Source: Phenylobacterium sp.
Lineage (GTDB): Bacteria; Pseudomonadota; Alphaproteobacteria; Caulobacterales; Caulobacteraceae
Assembly: GCF_016793225.1 (NCBI RefSeq)
Contig: NZ_JAEUMN010000119.1
Coordinates: forward strand, 1-33,420
Direction: 5' to 3'
DNA: 33,420 nt
In this document: positions 1-9,056 of the stretch, piece by piece
How positions within the stretch are numbered: position 1 is the stretch's first letter
Layout of the letters: every line of letters starts with the position of its first letter
The notes under the pieces: generated by a model
The model's input: only the letters and a program-made list of their open reading frames with translations
Database searches by the model: none
Told to the model about the DNA's origin: nothing
Position numbers and translations under genes: made by a program

Positions 1-288
1 CGCACGCGCGTGCACCGGCGCTCGGCGATCGACCTGGGCGTACGCCCCGGCGCCGACGGCCCGGCCTTCGATCTCGCCTTCCTGGACCCGCCATACGCCA
101 GGGGCCTCGGCGAGCAGGCCCTCGCGCGCCTGGCCGCAGGCTGGCTGGCCGAGGATGCGGTGGTGGTCTTCGAGCGGGGCGCCGGCGAGCCTGCGTTCGA
201 CGCGCCCGGCTTCGCGCTCCTGGACGTCCGCGACTACGGCGCGGCCAAGGTCCACTTCCTGCGGTTCAATCCTTCGCCGGCCGGATGA
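1..288 (+). CDS. rsmD: 16S rRNA (guanine966-N2)-methyltransferase RsmD, C-terminal part
   Basis: This is the 3' end of a gene that begins before the window; the reading frame is open from base 1. RsmD methylates guanine 966 of 16S rRNA in the small ribosomal subunit with S-adenosylmethionine as donor. The fragment contains the N6/N2-methyltransferase motif DPPY (in FLDPPYARGLG) and the typical RsmD ending with an acidic strand (VVFERG) and a closing KVHFLRF strand. The last 23 bases overlap the 3' end of the convergent VOC-family gene. The family call rests on the DPPY motif and the C-terminal pattern, since the SAM-binding N-terminal half is outside the window. Confidence 0.85.
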   Translation, partial: RTRVHRRSAIDLGVRPGADGPAFDLAFLDPPYARGLGEQALARLAAGWLAEDAVVVFERGAGEPAFDAPGFALLDVRDYGAAKVHFLRFNPSPAG

Positions 289-670
289 CCACGCTGTCCG
301 CCGAACGCGTCGACGGGCCGTGGAAGACGGCCTCGATGTTGTTGCCGTCGGGGTCCAGCAGGAACGCCGCATAGTAGCCGGGATGGTAGTCGCGCTCGCC
401 CGGCCCGCCGTTGTCCCGGCCCCCGGCGGCAAGACCCGCGGCATGGAAGGCCTGGACCATGGCGTGGTCCTTCGCCTGGAAGGCCAGATGGACGTGGGTG
501 GCCGGGCCGCCATGGTCGATCCAGAGTTCGTCGGCCTGCAGGTGCGTCTCGTCGCTCACGAAGGGGACGCCGAGCACGCCCAGGACGGCCTCGTAGAACC
601 GCCGCGTGGCCGCGAGGTCGCTGGCGCGCAGGTGGACATGGTCGATCAGGCGACCGGTGTGGACGTCCAT
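266..670 (-). CDS. VOC-superfamily (glyoxalase/bleomycin resistance-like) protein
   Basis: A 134-residue single-domain protein with the beta-alpha-beta-beta-beta vicinal-oxygen-chelate pattern. It has an N-terminal IDHVHLRASDLAATRRFYEAVLG with the His metal ligand, a central HVHLAFQA strand, and a C-terminal FLLDPDGNNIEAVFH with the Glu metal ligand. VOC proteins of this size bind a divalent metal and act as lyases, dioxygenases or drug-binding proteins; the substrate cannot be told here. The ATG at 670 is chosen because GGAG lies 6 bases upstream and the fold begins right after it; the frame is open further upstream but that part is not conserved-looking. It is divergent from the MerR-TipAS regulator at 750, with a dyad between them, so joint control is plausible. 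Confidence 0.85.
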   Translation of the reverse strand: MDVHTGRLIDHVHLRASDLAATRRFYEAVLGVLGVPFVSDETHLQADELWIDHGGPATHVHLAFQAKDHAMVQAFHAAGLAAGGRDNGGPGERDYHPGYYAAFLLDPDGNNIEAVFHGPSTRSADSVVIRPAKD

Positions 671-692
671 CGGGGGCTCCGTCGGGGTGGTC

Positions 693-723
693 TTGACCCT
701 AACGTGGCGTGAGGGCGGACGGC
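693..723 (+). promoter_or_regulatory. Candidate MerR-type operator/promoter
   Basis: TTGACC at 693-698 is a possible -35 element. An imperfect 8-bp dyad, CCCTAACG (697-704) TGG CGTGAGGG (708-715), follows directly with one mismatch, leaving about 19 bases before the expected -10 region at about 718-723. A dyad inside an over-long spacer is the hallmark of promoters activated by MerR proteins, and the next gene encodes one. The -10 sequence itself is poor, so this is a candidate only. Confidence 0.4.
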
Positions 724-749
724 TCCCGGACGGCAAGGGATCGATCGAC

Positions 750-1523
750 GTGGGCGGATATACGGTCAAGCAGGTGGCGAAGCTGTCGGGCGTCTCCGTC
801 CGCACGCTGCATCACTACGACGCCATCGGGCTCCTGAAGCCCGCTGGCGTCCGCGCGAACGGCTACCGCGAGTACGGTCGGGACGAGCTGCTGCGCCTGC
901 AGCAGATCCTGTTCCATCGGGAGCTGGGCTTTCCGCTGGAGCAGATCCGGCGGGTGCTGGATGCGCCCGGGTTCGACCGCGTCGCGGCGCTGAAGGCGCA
1001 CCGCGCGCGGCTGGACGCCGAGGCGAAGCGCTACCGGCGGCTGCTGCGCACGATCGACGACACCCTCGCCGCCCTGGAAGGAGCGAAGACGATGAACGAG
1101 ACGGCGATGTACCGGGGCTTCGACCCCGAGGAGCAGGCGAAGCAGGAGGCGTGGCTGGTCGACCGCTACGGCCCGGGGGTGCAGGCCTCGATCGATGCGG
1201 TGAAGGCCCGGCAGAAGTCCTGGACGCAGGCCGACTTCGACGACGCCCAAGCTGAGATCGCCGAGATCGAGGCGGACTTCCGGCAGGCGCTGGCGGAGGC
1301 CTTGCCGGCCGGCTCGCAGGTGGTGCAGGCGCTGACCCGCCGCCATTGCGCCTGGATCGCAAAGTCCTGGCCCATGCCGGTGTCCCGGGTCGCCTACGAG
1401 AACCTGGCGGCCCTCTATGGCGAACATCCCGACTTCCGCGCCCGCTACGAGGCGCAGGCCGAGGGACTGACCAACTACCTGCAATCCGCAATGCGCGTCT
1501 TCGCCGAGCGCGAACTCGCCTGA
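750..1523 (+). CDS. MerR-family transcriptional regulator with TipAS effector domain
   Basis: A 257-residue regulator. Residues 1-70 form a MerR winged helix (GGYTVKQVAKLSGVSVRTLHHYDAIGLLKP, then the wing GYREYGRDELLRLQQI). A dimerisation coiled coil follows at about residues 75-115, and a C-terminal TipAS-type all-helical domain occupies about 130-255 with the typical pattern of Trp and acidic residues. In TipA-like regulators this domain captures thiopeptide antibiotics or other ligands; the ligand here is unknown. The GTG at 750 is preferred over an ATG at 606 because it sits immediately before the MerR domain and has AAGGGA 9 bases upstream. It faces away from the VOC gene, a common arrangement for a drug- or toxin-responsive pair. 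Confidence 0.85.
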   Translation: MGGYTVKQVAKLSGVSVRTLHHYDAIGLLKPAGVRANGYREYGRDELLRLQQILFHRELGFPLEQIRRVLDAPGFDRVAALKAHRARLDAEAKRYRRLLRTIDDTLAALEGAKTMNETAMYRGFDPEEQAKQEAWLVDRYGPGVQASIDAVKARQKSWTQADFDDAQAEIAEIEADFRQALAEALPAGSQVVQALTRRHCAWIAKSWPMPVSRVAYENLAALYGEHPDFRARYEAQAEGLTNYLQSAMRVFAERELA

Positions 1524-1554
1524 CGCGCGTCGGGCGCCGCACCCGAGCGCGTTT
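1524..1554 (+). terminator. Possible terminator after merR-tipAS
   Basis: A 10-bp stem pairs CGCGC(G)TCGGG (1524-1534, one bulged G) with CCCGAGCGCG (1542-1551), followed only by TTT. It lies right after the stop codon at 1523 and between convergent genes. The short T run makes it a weak candidate. Confidence 0.4.
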
Positions 1555-1585
1555 GGACGCGAAATCCCCGTTTCCCGTTCCGCCC

Positions 1586-2707
1586 TCAGGCGTCCTGGAG
1601 CCAGCTTTCGGAGCGCATCTCCTGCAGGCGCGAAGCCGTGCGCTCGAACTCGAAGGCGCCATCGCCGGCCGGGTAGAGCTCGGTAGGCTCGGCCCCGGCC
1701 AGCACGATGAGGTGGGTCTTGGCCTCGTAGAGCGCGTCGATGAGGATCACCAGCCGCCGGGCTTCCTCGCGGTTGGCAGGGCCCATCTTGGGAAGACCCT
1801 CCAGGAAGATCGTGTGGAAGCGGTCGGCGATGGCCACGTAGTCGTTGGGGCCGAGGGGAACCTTGCACAGGCTGTCGAAGGTCGCCCGCAGGAGCCCGCC
1901 CGCGGCCCGCGGGAACACCAGCTTCCGGCCCAGGACCTCGACCGTCTCGCCGTCCTCGTCCTCGGGCCCCAGCATGTCTGTCCAGAGCGCGTCGAAGGCC
2001 GCAACCTGCGCGGGGTCATGCCACGCGAACCAGGTGCCGGCCGCGCGGAGGCGATCCAGCCGGTAGTCATGCGGCCCGGCGATCGTGACCACTTCGGTCT
2101 TGCGCTTGAGCACCTCGATGAACGGCAGGAAGAGCTGCCGGTTGATGCCGTTGAGGTAGAGGTCGTCCGGCATCCGGTTGGAGGTCGCCACCAGCACCAC
2201 GCCGTGGCCGAACAGCGCGTCGAACAGCCGCCCCAGGATCATGGCGTCGGCGATGTCGGTGACCTGGAACTCGTCGAAGCAGAGCAGCCGCGCCTGGCCG
2301 GCGATGAGGTCGGCGACCGGCGGGATCGGGTCGTCGCCCTTGTGCTGGCCGAAGGTCCGCCGCCGCGCGTCGCGATCGCCCTTGCGCCAGGCGTCGATCA
2401 GCCGGTGCACCTCGCCCATGAAGACGTGGAAGTGGGTGCGCCGCTTCTTGAAGCCGGACACCGCCTCGTAGAACAGGTCCATCAGCAGCGTCTTGCCGCG
2501 GCCGACCGGGCCGATGAGGTAGACCCCGCGGGGCGCCTCGTAGTGGCGGCGGCGCAGCATGGCCAGGATGCCGCCCTCGGGCTCGTCGTCCGACAGGTCG
2601 GTCTCGAGGCGGATGAGGGGCCGGAGCGCCGCGGCCTGGGCCGGGTCCGGGCGGATCGATCCGTCGCGGATCTTCGCCTCGTAGGCGGCTTGCAGGGCGG
2701 AGGCCAT
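1586..2707 (-). CDS. zapE: Cell division protein ZapE / AFG1-like ATPase
   Basis: A 373-residue AFG1-family P-loop ATPase. The Walker A motif is GPVGRGKT at residues 66-73, the Walker B is LLCFDEFQVTDIADA, and a sensor-like VLVATSNRMPDDLY follows; order and length match ZapE of proteobacteria (about 370 aa). In E. coli ZapE associates with the Z-ring and destabilises FtsZ polymers; the mitochondrial homologue LACE1/Afg1 works in quality control of respiratory-chain proteins. The ATG at 2707 begins MASALQAAYEAK, the usual ZapE start. The frame stays open upstream to 3274 only because it runs antisense to the next gene. It converges with the MerR gene (62-bp gap). Confidence 0.93.
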   Translation of the reverse strand: MASALQAAYEAKIRDGSIRPDPAQAAALRPLIRLETDLSDDEPEGGILAMLRRRHYEAPRGVYLIGPVGRGKTLLMDLFYEAVSGFKKRRTHFHVFMGEVHRLIDAWRKGDRDARRRTFGQHKGDDPIPPVADLIAGQARLLCFDEFQVTDIADAMILGRLFDALFGHGVVLVATSNRMPDDLYLNGINRQLFLPFIEVLKRKTEVVTIAGPHDYRLDRLRAAGTWFAWHDPAQVAAFDALWTDMLGPEDEDGETVEVLGRKLVFPRAAGGLLRATFDSLCKVPLGPNDYVAIADRFHTIFLEGLPKMGPANREEARRLVILIDALYEAKTHLIVLAGAEPTELYPAGDGAFEFERTASRLQEMRSESWLQDA

Positions 2708-2797
2708 CACCGTCCGGCCTAGCGGGCGGCGGGGCGAATCGCAAGGAACGGGCGGCGTCCGGCGGGGTTGACCCTTGCGAACAAGGGAGAGCCTTTC

Positions 2798-3364
2798 ATG
2801 GCCGATCAAACCAAAGACACCTTCTCCACGGACGCCGCTGCGGCCAATCGCGCCCGCATGCAGGGCGGCGGCGTCGGCCAGCACGAGATGGACGCCCAGC
2901 GCGATCCGGGCCGCCTCGAGACGGCGACGAACCCCGAGCAGCGAAGCTTCCAGGGCGATCTTGACGAGGCGACGAACGGCGACCGCCCGCAGCAGGCGGA
3001 CTTCGGCGATGCGTCCACGGACGGAGATGACGCCGCCGCGGATGACGAGGACGCCGAGGACGAGCCTGGCGCCGCCGCTGCGGAGGCGCGCCGCGACGGG
3101 TGGGGCCTCAACCCCAATCTCGGCCGGGACGAGGCCGACATCCATGCGATCGATGGCGACCTCGGCGCCGGGACGCCGGCCAATGTCGACATCCACAAGC
3201 TGGGTCAGCCCGACAACCCCGAGGCGGACTGGGGCGAGGCGGGGGACCCCGAGGCGGTGTTCTCGTCCAACCACACCCGTCGCGCCGACCGGATCGAGGC
3301 GGAGCGGGGCCAGGGGATCAAGACCCGGCGGCTGAACAAGGACACCATCAGCCGGCGGAGCTGA
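2798..3364 (+). CDS. Hypothetical acidic, Asp/Glu/Ala-rich protein
   Basis: A 188-residue soluble protein without signal peptide or membrane segment. The ATG at 2798 has a good ribosome-binding site (AAGGGAGA, 7 bases upstream). The middle (about residues 70-105) is strongly acidic and low complexity (DGDDAAADDEDAEDEPGAAAAEA). It is followed by a more ordered part with repeated N, D and G residues (GWGLNPNLGRDEADIHAIDGDLGAGTPANVDIHKLGQP) and a basic tail ending RRLNKDTISRRS. Codon use is like that of its neighbours and the start is well placed, so it looks like a real gene. I do not recognise the family; it may be lineage-specific and largely disordered. Confidence 0.7.
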   Translation: MADQTKDTFSTDAAAANRARMQGGGVGQHEMDAQRDPGRLETATNPEQRSFQGDLDEATNGDRPQQADFGDASTDGDDAAADDEDAEDEPGAAAAEARRDGWGLNPNLGRDEADIHAIDGDLGAGTPANVDIHKLGQPDNPEADWGEAGDPEAVFSSNHTRRADRIEAERGQGIKTRRLNKDTISRRS

Positions 3365-3554
3365 GGCCCATCGCGCGATGATGCTGGCGGCGCCGATCCT
3401 GGGTCGCCGTGGCCATGGAGCCGCTCATCGAGGTCGGGGAGGCTGTCAGGCGGTCGTCTGCCTGATGGCCTTCCTGGCCGCTCCGGCGAGCACGTGCGCC
3501 GCGATCGGCCGACAGCTTCGCAAGCCGGATCGCCGCCGCTAGGTTGCGCCGGGC

Positions 3555-4361
3555 ATGACTCCCGTCTCGTTCACCGGCCTGCCGATCGACCGCCACTCGT
3601 CGTTCCTGCGCGGAGCGGCCAAGGCGCCGGCGGCGATCCGCGCCGCGCTTCACTCGCCTCACAGCCATCTCGCCGCCAGCAACGGGCTCGATCTCGTCGA
3701 TCTGTTGCGCGACCTGGGGGATGCGCCCATCCGCGACGACGCCGTGGACTTCCACAGGATCGTGGAGGCCGCGCGCGTGGCGTTCGAAGCGGGGCCGGCG
3801 GTCTTCCTGGGCGGCGACCACATGGTGACCTATCCCATCCTGCAGGGCTGGTCCGAGGCGGCGCGGGCGCCGCCGCAGGTGGTGCACATCGACGCCCATC
3901 CGGACCTCTACGCCGACTTCGAGGGCGATCCGCTGAGCCACGCCTCGCCCTTCGCGCGGATCCTCGAGAAGACGCTGTGCGCCGGGCTGACCCAGCTCGG
4001 CATCCGCACCCTGAACGCGCACCTGCGCGAGCAGGCCGGCCGCTATGGCGTCCGCGTCTTCTCGCCCGCCGACCACGGCGCGGCCCTCTCGCTGCTGCCC
4101 AGCGGCCCCACCTACATCTCCATCGACCTCGACGGGCTGGACCCGGCCTACGCGCCCGGCGTCTCGCACCACGAGCCCGGCGGGCTGACCACGCGCGAGG
4201 TCCTCGACGTGATCTGGAAGACGCCCGGGCCGGTGATCGGCGGCGACATCGTGGAGCTCAACCCCGACCGTGACATCAACGGCATGACCGCGACGCTGGC
4301 GGCCAAGCTGATGAAGGAACTGGCGGCCCGGATCAGCGCCGACGCGGCGTCGCTCCCCTGA
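3555..4361 (+). CDS. Ureohydrolase (arginase/agmatinase family)
   Basis: A 268-residue binuclear-manganese ureohydrolase that would release urea from a guanidino compound (agmatine, arginine, guanidinobutyrate or similar). All three signatures are present: GGDHMVTYP with the first metal His, HIDAHPDLY with the second cluster, and SIDLDGLDPAYAPGVSHHEPGG with the two late Asp ligands. The N-terminal GLPIDRHSSFLRGAAKAP is typical of the agmatinase/formimidoylglutamase branch rather than eukaryote-like arginase. Substrate specificity cannot be read from the sequence. The ATG at 3555 has no clear Shine-Dalgarno sequence (GCCGGGC precedes it). It stands alone, convergent with mmsA. Confidence 0.85.
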   Translation: MTPVSFTGLPIDRHSSFLRGAAKAPAAIRAALHSPHSHLAASNGLDLVDLLRDLGDAPIRDDAVDFHRIVEAARVAFEAGPAVFLGGDHMVTYPILQGWSEAARAPPQVVHIDAHPDLYADFEGDPLSHASPFARILEKTLCAGLTQLGIRTLNAHLREQAGRYGVRVFSPADHGAALSLLPSGPTYISIDLDGLDPAYAPGVSHHEPGGLTTREVLDVIWKTPGPVIGGDIVELNPDRDINGMTATLAAKLMKELAARISADAASLP

Positions 4362-4415
4362 CCGGCAGGACCCGCATCTCCGCCTTGGCGGCGAAGCGGA
4401 TCGGGAGCGGCGAGG

Positions 4416-5912
<1,497 letters not shown>

Positions 5913-5974
5913 GCCGGCGCTTTTAGGCTGCTCGAACGCGCCAGCCTAGGGGCTAAGCGTGCACCGCAGGTGCG

Positions 5975-7180
5975 TCAGGCCGCCTGCGACGCGGCCGGCT
6001 CGGCGGCGGGCTCCTCGAAGAGGTCGTACACCTCGGCCGTCACGTACGGCGCCGTCGTGGAATGGCGGAAGCGGTAGCCCAGGTCGACGCAGGCGTGCTC
6101 GATCGTGGAGCCCTGGACGGCGTCGGGCGCGACTCCACGCGGCCGCACGCGGCCGATGTAGCGGTCGAACAGCAGCTTCAGCGAGCAGCCGAGGCCGTGG
6201 CTGACGGTCTTGAACAGCCGGCCGTCGATCTTGTCCTGGCCGATGATGTCGAGCTCGGCCTCGAAGCCGGCCCGTGCGAGCGCGGCCTGCTGCCGCCGCT
6301 TCACGTCGGGCGGAGAGACGGTGTCCCAGGCGGCGTTGACCATGAAGTACTGGGTTCCGCCGTCGGCGGCGGCGGCGCGCTGCGTCGCGATGTGGGGCGG
6401 GTAGCGGACGTCGCGGATCAGGTCGCGGTCGCGGCTGTAGAAGTCGGGCGCATTGCGGTCCGTGAGCGTCCAGGCGCTGCGCGTCCGCGCGTGCAGGTTC
6501 AGTCCCTCGAAGCCGATGGTGATCTCGGGAAGGTCGCCGATGGCCAGGAAGTTCATGGGCGGCTGGGCATAGGACGAGTTGTCGATGATGGCCGCCAGCG
6601 TCGAGGGCGCCATCTTCGCCATCAGGTGCGCGATGTAGGCCCCGTGCGACGATCCCAGCGCCACGATGCGGGCGGCGTCGAACGGCGGCGCGTTCTCCAG
6701 GAGGTCGCCGATCACCATCAGGTGGTCCAGCGCCTGGAGGATCCCGAAGTTCTGACGCTCGCCGTGCGCCGGGTCGATCCAGACCTTGGGCGCGATGTCG
6801 GCCTTCGCCGCCGCCAGACCCCGGACCACGTCGCGGAAGTTCGTGATGTCGCGCACCTTGGCCTTGGCCAGGAGCGCCGCGCCGATGAGATAGGCCTGCT
6901 CGGACGGATCGATGGAGATCGCCCCCCCGTTGGTGGGGCGGGCGTGGAAGGCATGGTAGCGCACGGTCACGGCGCCCATGCCGGTGGTCTCGACGATGTG
7001 GCGGCGTAGCCCGGCGCTGTAGTCGCTGTTCGTGTCGTCGCCGAAGCCTGCGATCACCAGCACAAGCCCGGGGGCCTCGCCCTCCTGCGGCCAGGTGATG
7101 TCGTAGGCGAGGCCGGCCGAGCGGGGCTTGCCCGCCTCGACGTCGACGGCGCCGTCGATCTCGCGCGTGATCTCGATCAT
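5975..7180 (-). CDS. Uncharacterised alpha/beta-hydrolase-like protein (possibly DUF2920)
   Basis: A 401-residue cytoplasmic protein with an alpha/beta-hydrolase layout. An early strand-turn reads LVLVIAGFGDDTNSDY (oxyanion-loop region), a nucleophile-elbow-like VALGSSHGAYIAHLM follows in the middle, a later strand ends VNAAWDTVSPP (candidate acid), and a late KTVSHGLGCSL carries a candidate catalytic His. The pattern resembles DUF2920, a family of unknown function found in some epsilonproteobacteria and alphaproteobacteria, but this match is from memory and uncertain. The ATG at 7180 is supported by GGAGGG 4-5 bases upstream. It follows the same strand as mmsA with a 62-bp gap, so it could be co-transcribed; that does not by itself define its substrate. 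Confidence 0.7.
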   Translation of the reverse strand: MIEITREIDGAVDVEAGKPRSAGLAYDITWPQEGEAPGLVLVIAGFGDDTNSDYSAGLRRHIVETTGMGAVTVRYHAFHARPTNGGAISIDPSEQAYLIGAALLAKAKVRDITNFRDVVRGLAAAKADIAPKVWIDPAHGERQNFGILQALDHLMVIGDLLENAPPFDAARIVALGSSHGAYIAHLMAKMAPSTLAAIIDNSSYAQPPMNFLAIGDLPEITIGFEGLNLHARTRSAWTLTDRNAPDFYSRDRDLIRDVRYPPHIATQRAAAADGGTQYFMVNAAWDTVSPPDVKRRQQAALARAGFEAELDIIGQDKIDGRLFKTVSHGLGCSLKLLFDRYIGRVRPRGVAPDAVQGSTIEHACVDLGYRFRHSTTAPYVTAEVYDLFEEPAAEPAASQAA

Positions 7181-7326
7181 GGGGCCCTCCGCCGCGGTCC
7201 GAGGGTCGGCGAACGTGGTTAACCGATCGGAAAGAGCCGAGCCCGCGGGCAACCGTCGCCAGGCTGTCGGGGCGGATGCGGTCCAGGGTGACGCTCGAGG
7301 CCGTAGCGCGCCCTGGCGCGGGGCGC

Positions 7327-7353
7327 GTGACTTCAGGGGGCGGCTCCGCTATA
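7327..7353 (+). promoter_or_regulatory. Candidate promoter of the his leader-hisSZG operon
   Basis: GCTATA at 7348-7353 resembles the alphaproteobacterial housekeeping -10 (GCTANAWC type). GTGACT at 7327-7332 is a partial -35 with a 15-base spacer. The expected transcription start near 7360 would place the leader-peptide ATG (7365) at or within a few bases of the 5' end, so the leader mRNA may be leaderless or nearly so. No experimental start is known. Confidence 0.4.
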
Positions 7354-7364
7354 GGGCGCCCGTC

Positions 7365-7442
7365 ATGACGCGGATCGCGCATCATCACGGCCATCACCAC
7401 CATCCGACCCGGGCGGGTTCGGAGCGGGTGCGCGCGGCCTGA
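7365..7442 (+). CDS. hisL: Histidine operon leader peptide
   Basis: A 25-residue open frame, too short for routine gene calling, beginning MTRIAHHHGHHHHP and ending in TGA at 7440-7442. Seven of the 25 codons are histidine (7380-7388 and 7392-7403, interrupted by one Gly), whereas His is rare elsewhere. Its job would be to sense charged tRNA-His: ribosomes stall on the His run when histidine or HisS activity is low. The stop codon lies just past the first arm of an antiterminator hairpin and 12 bases before a terminator-like hairpin, which is the classical attenuator geometry. It precedes hisS, hisZ and hisG, the gene set expected to respond to histidyl-tRNA. Confidence 0.85.
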   Translation: MTRIAHHHGHHHHPTRAGSERVRAA

Positions 7443-7459
7443 CGCCGACCCCTTCCGAA
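7418..7459 (+). promoter_or_regulatory. his attenuator: antiterminator hairpin
   Basis: TTCGGA (7418-7423) can pair with TCCGAA (7454-7459), and GGGT (7426-7429) with ACCC (7448-7451), across a 2-by-2 internal loop. The 3' arm of this hairpin includes the first bases of the left arm of the downstream hairpin (7455-7486), so the two structures exclude each other. A ribosome stalled on the His codons ending at 7403 would leave the first arm free; a ribosome reaching the stop at 7442 would cover it. Confidence 0.65.
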
Positions 7460-7492
7460 GCCCCGCCGAACGCGGACGGGGCTCGGCTCTTC
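7455..7492 (+). terminator. his attenuator: terminator hairpin
   Basis: CCG(A)AGCCCCG (7455-7465, one bulged A) pairs with CGGGGCTCGG (7477-7486), and the loop holds a further CCG/CGG pairing around AACG. The stem is very stable but is followed by CTCTTCC rather than a proper T run, so termination may be weak or assisted. It lies 47 bases before the hisS ATG. Confidence 0.6.
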
Positions 7493-7532
7493 CAGCTTCG
7501 TCCGTCGCCTCAGACCCCTGAAGAGACGACCG

Positions 7533-9056
7533 ATGAACGACCTGTCCCCAAGCAGTTCCTTGAGTGAGACCGTCCCAGAGGCTAAGCGGCCCGCCATGAG
7601 CGAGCGCCCGCAAGCCCGTACGCCCCGCGGATTCATCGATCGGCGCGGCCGCGACGTCGTCGCCGAGCGCGGGATCCTGAAGGCCGTGAGCCAGGTCTAC
7701 GAGGCCTGGGGCTTCGAGCCGCTGGAGACCGGCGCGTTCGAGTATGCCGACGCGCTGGGCAAGTTCCTGCCCGACGCCGACCGTCCGAACGAGGGCGTCT
7801 TCGCGCTGCAGGACGACGACGAGCAGTGGATGGCGCTGCGCTACGACCTGACCGCGCCGCTGGCGCGCTTCGCGGCGCAGAACTGGGAGACCCTGCCCAA
7901 GCCGTTCCGCCGCTACGCCTTCGGGCCGGTGTGGCGCAACGAGAAGCCGGGGCCGGGGCGCTTTCGCGAGTTCGTGCAGTGCGACGCCGACACGGTGGGC
8001 TCGGCGCGCCCGGAAGCCGACGCCGAGATCATCGCCATGGTGGCCGAAGGGCTGGAGGCCGCGGGCCTGCCGGCCGGCTCGGCGGTCATCAAGATCAACA
8101 ACCGCAAGCTCCTGAACGGCCTGATGGCCGCGGCGGGCGTGGCGGACGAGGGCCAGAAGCTCGCAGTGCTGCGTGCGGTGGACAAGCTGGACCGCCTCGG
8201 CCCCGACGGCGTGCGCCTGCTGCTGGGGGAGGGCCGGATGGACGAGTCCGGCGCCTTCACCAAGGGGGCGGGTCTCAGTGCATCGGCGGCCGAGCGCGTG
8301 CTGGCGTTCACCGCCGCCGGCGTGGGCGGCCGCGCCGAGACGCTGGCGAAGCTGGCCGACGTGGTGGGCGGCTCAGCCGAGGGCGATGAGGGTCTCGCGG
8401 AACTGGCGGCGATCGATGCGGCCCTGAAGGGCCTGGGCGTGGGACCCGACCGCGCGATGGTGGACCCCTCGGTCGTCCGCGGCCTCGAGTACTACACCGG
8501 GCCGGTCTTCGAGGCCGAGCTGCTGCTCTCCACGCTCGACGACAAGGGCCAGGCCATGCGCTTCGGCTCCATCGGCGGGGGCGGGCGCTACGACGACCTG
8601 GTCGCCCGCTTCACCGGCGAGCGCACGCCCGCCACGGGCTTCTCGTTCGGCGTCTCGCGCCTGGCTGCGGCGCTCCGGGCGGCCGGTCGCGATCTGGCGC
8701 AGGCCGCGCGGGGGCCGGTGGTGGTGATCGCCTTCTCGCAGGACCGGATGGCCGACTACTTCGCCGTCGCCCGCGAGATCCGCGCAGCGGGCATACCGGC
8801 CGAGGTGTACCTGGGCGCCTCGGGCATGAAGGCGCAGATGAAGTACGCCGACCGTCGCCTGTCGCCGGCGGCGATCATCGTTGGCGACGACGAACTGGCC
8901 GCGGGGACCGTCACCGTGAAGGACCTCGACCTCGGCCGGGAACTGGCCGCCAAGGTGACGGACAACGCCGAATGGCGCGGTCAGCGGCCCGGCCAGCAGA
9001 CGATCCCGCGGGCCGAGCTGGTCCCGGCGCTGCGGCGCATCCTGGACGCCGGCTGA
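7533..9056 (+). CDS. hisS: Histidyl-tRNA synthetase
   Basis: A 507-residue class II aminoacyl-tRNA synthetase that charges tRNA-His with histidine in the cytoplasm. Motif 2 is RRYAFGPVWRNEKPGPGRFREFVQCDAD (about residues 126-153). The histidine-specific loop is VVRGLEYYTGP (residues 314-324), and GGGGRYDDLVARF plus a C-terminal anticodon-binding domain (from about residue 400) complete it. It belongs to the longer alphaproteobacterial HisS type. The ATG at 7533 has GAAGAGACG just upstream; an internal ATG at 7596 is possible but has no comparable site. It is the first gene of hisS-hisZ-hisG, joined to hisZ by a TGATG overlap, and lies behind the histidine attenuator. Confidence 0.96.
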   Translation: MNDLSPSSSLSETVPEAKRPAMSERPQARTPRGFIDRRGRDVVAERGILKAVSQVYEAWGFEPLETGAFEYADALGKFLPDADRPNEGVFALQDDDEQWMALRYDLTAPLARFAAQNWETLPKPFRRYAFGPVWRNEKPGPGRFREFVQCDADTVGSARPEADAEIIAMVAEGLEAAGLPAGSAVIKINNRKLLNGLMAAAGVADEGQKLAVLRAVDKLDRLGPDGVRLLLGEGRMDESGAFTKGAGLSASAAERVLAFTAAGVGGRAETLAKLADVVGGSAEGDEGLAELAAIDAALKGLGVGPDRAMVDPSVVRGLEYYTGPVFEAELLLSTLDDKGQAMRFGSIGGGGRYDDLVARFTGERTPATGFSFGVSRLAAALRAAGRDLAQAARGPVVVIAFSQDRMADYFAVAREIRAAGIPAEVYLGASGMKAQMKYADRRLSPAAIIVGDDELAAGTVTVKDLDLGRELAAKVTDNAEWRGQRPGQQTIPRAELVPALRRILDAG

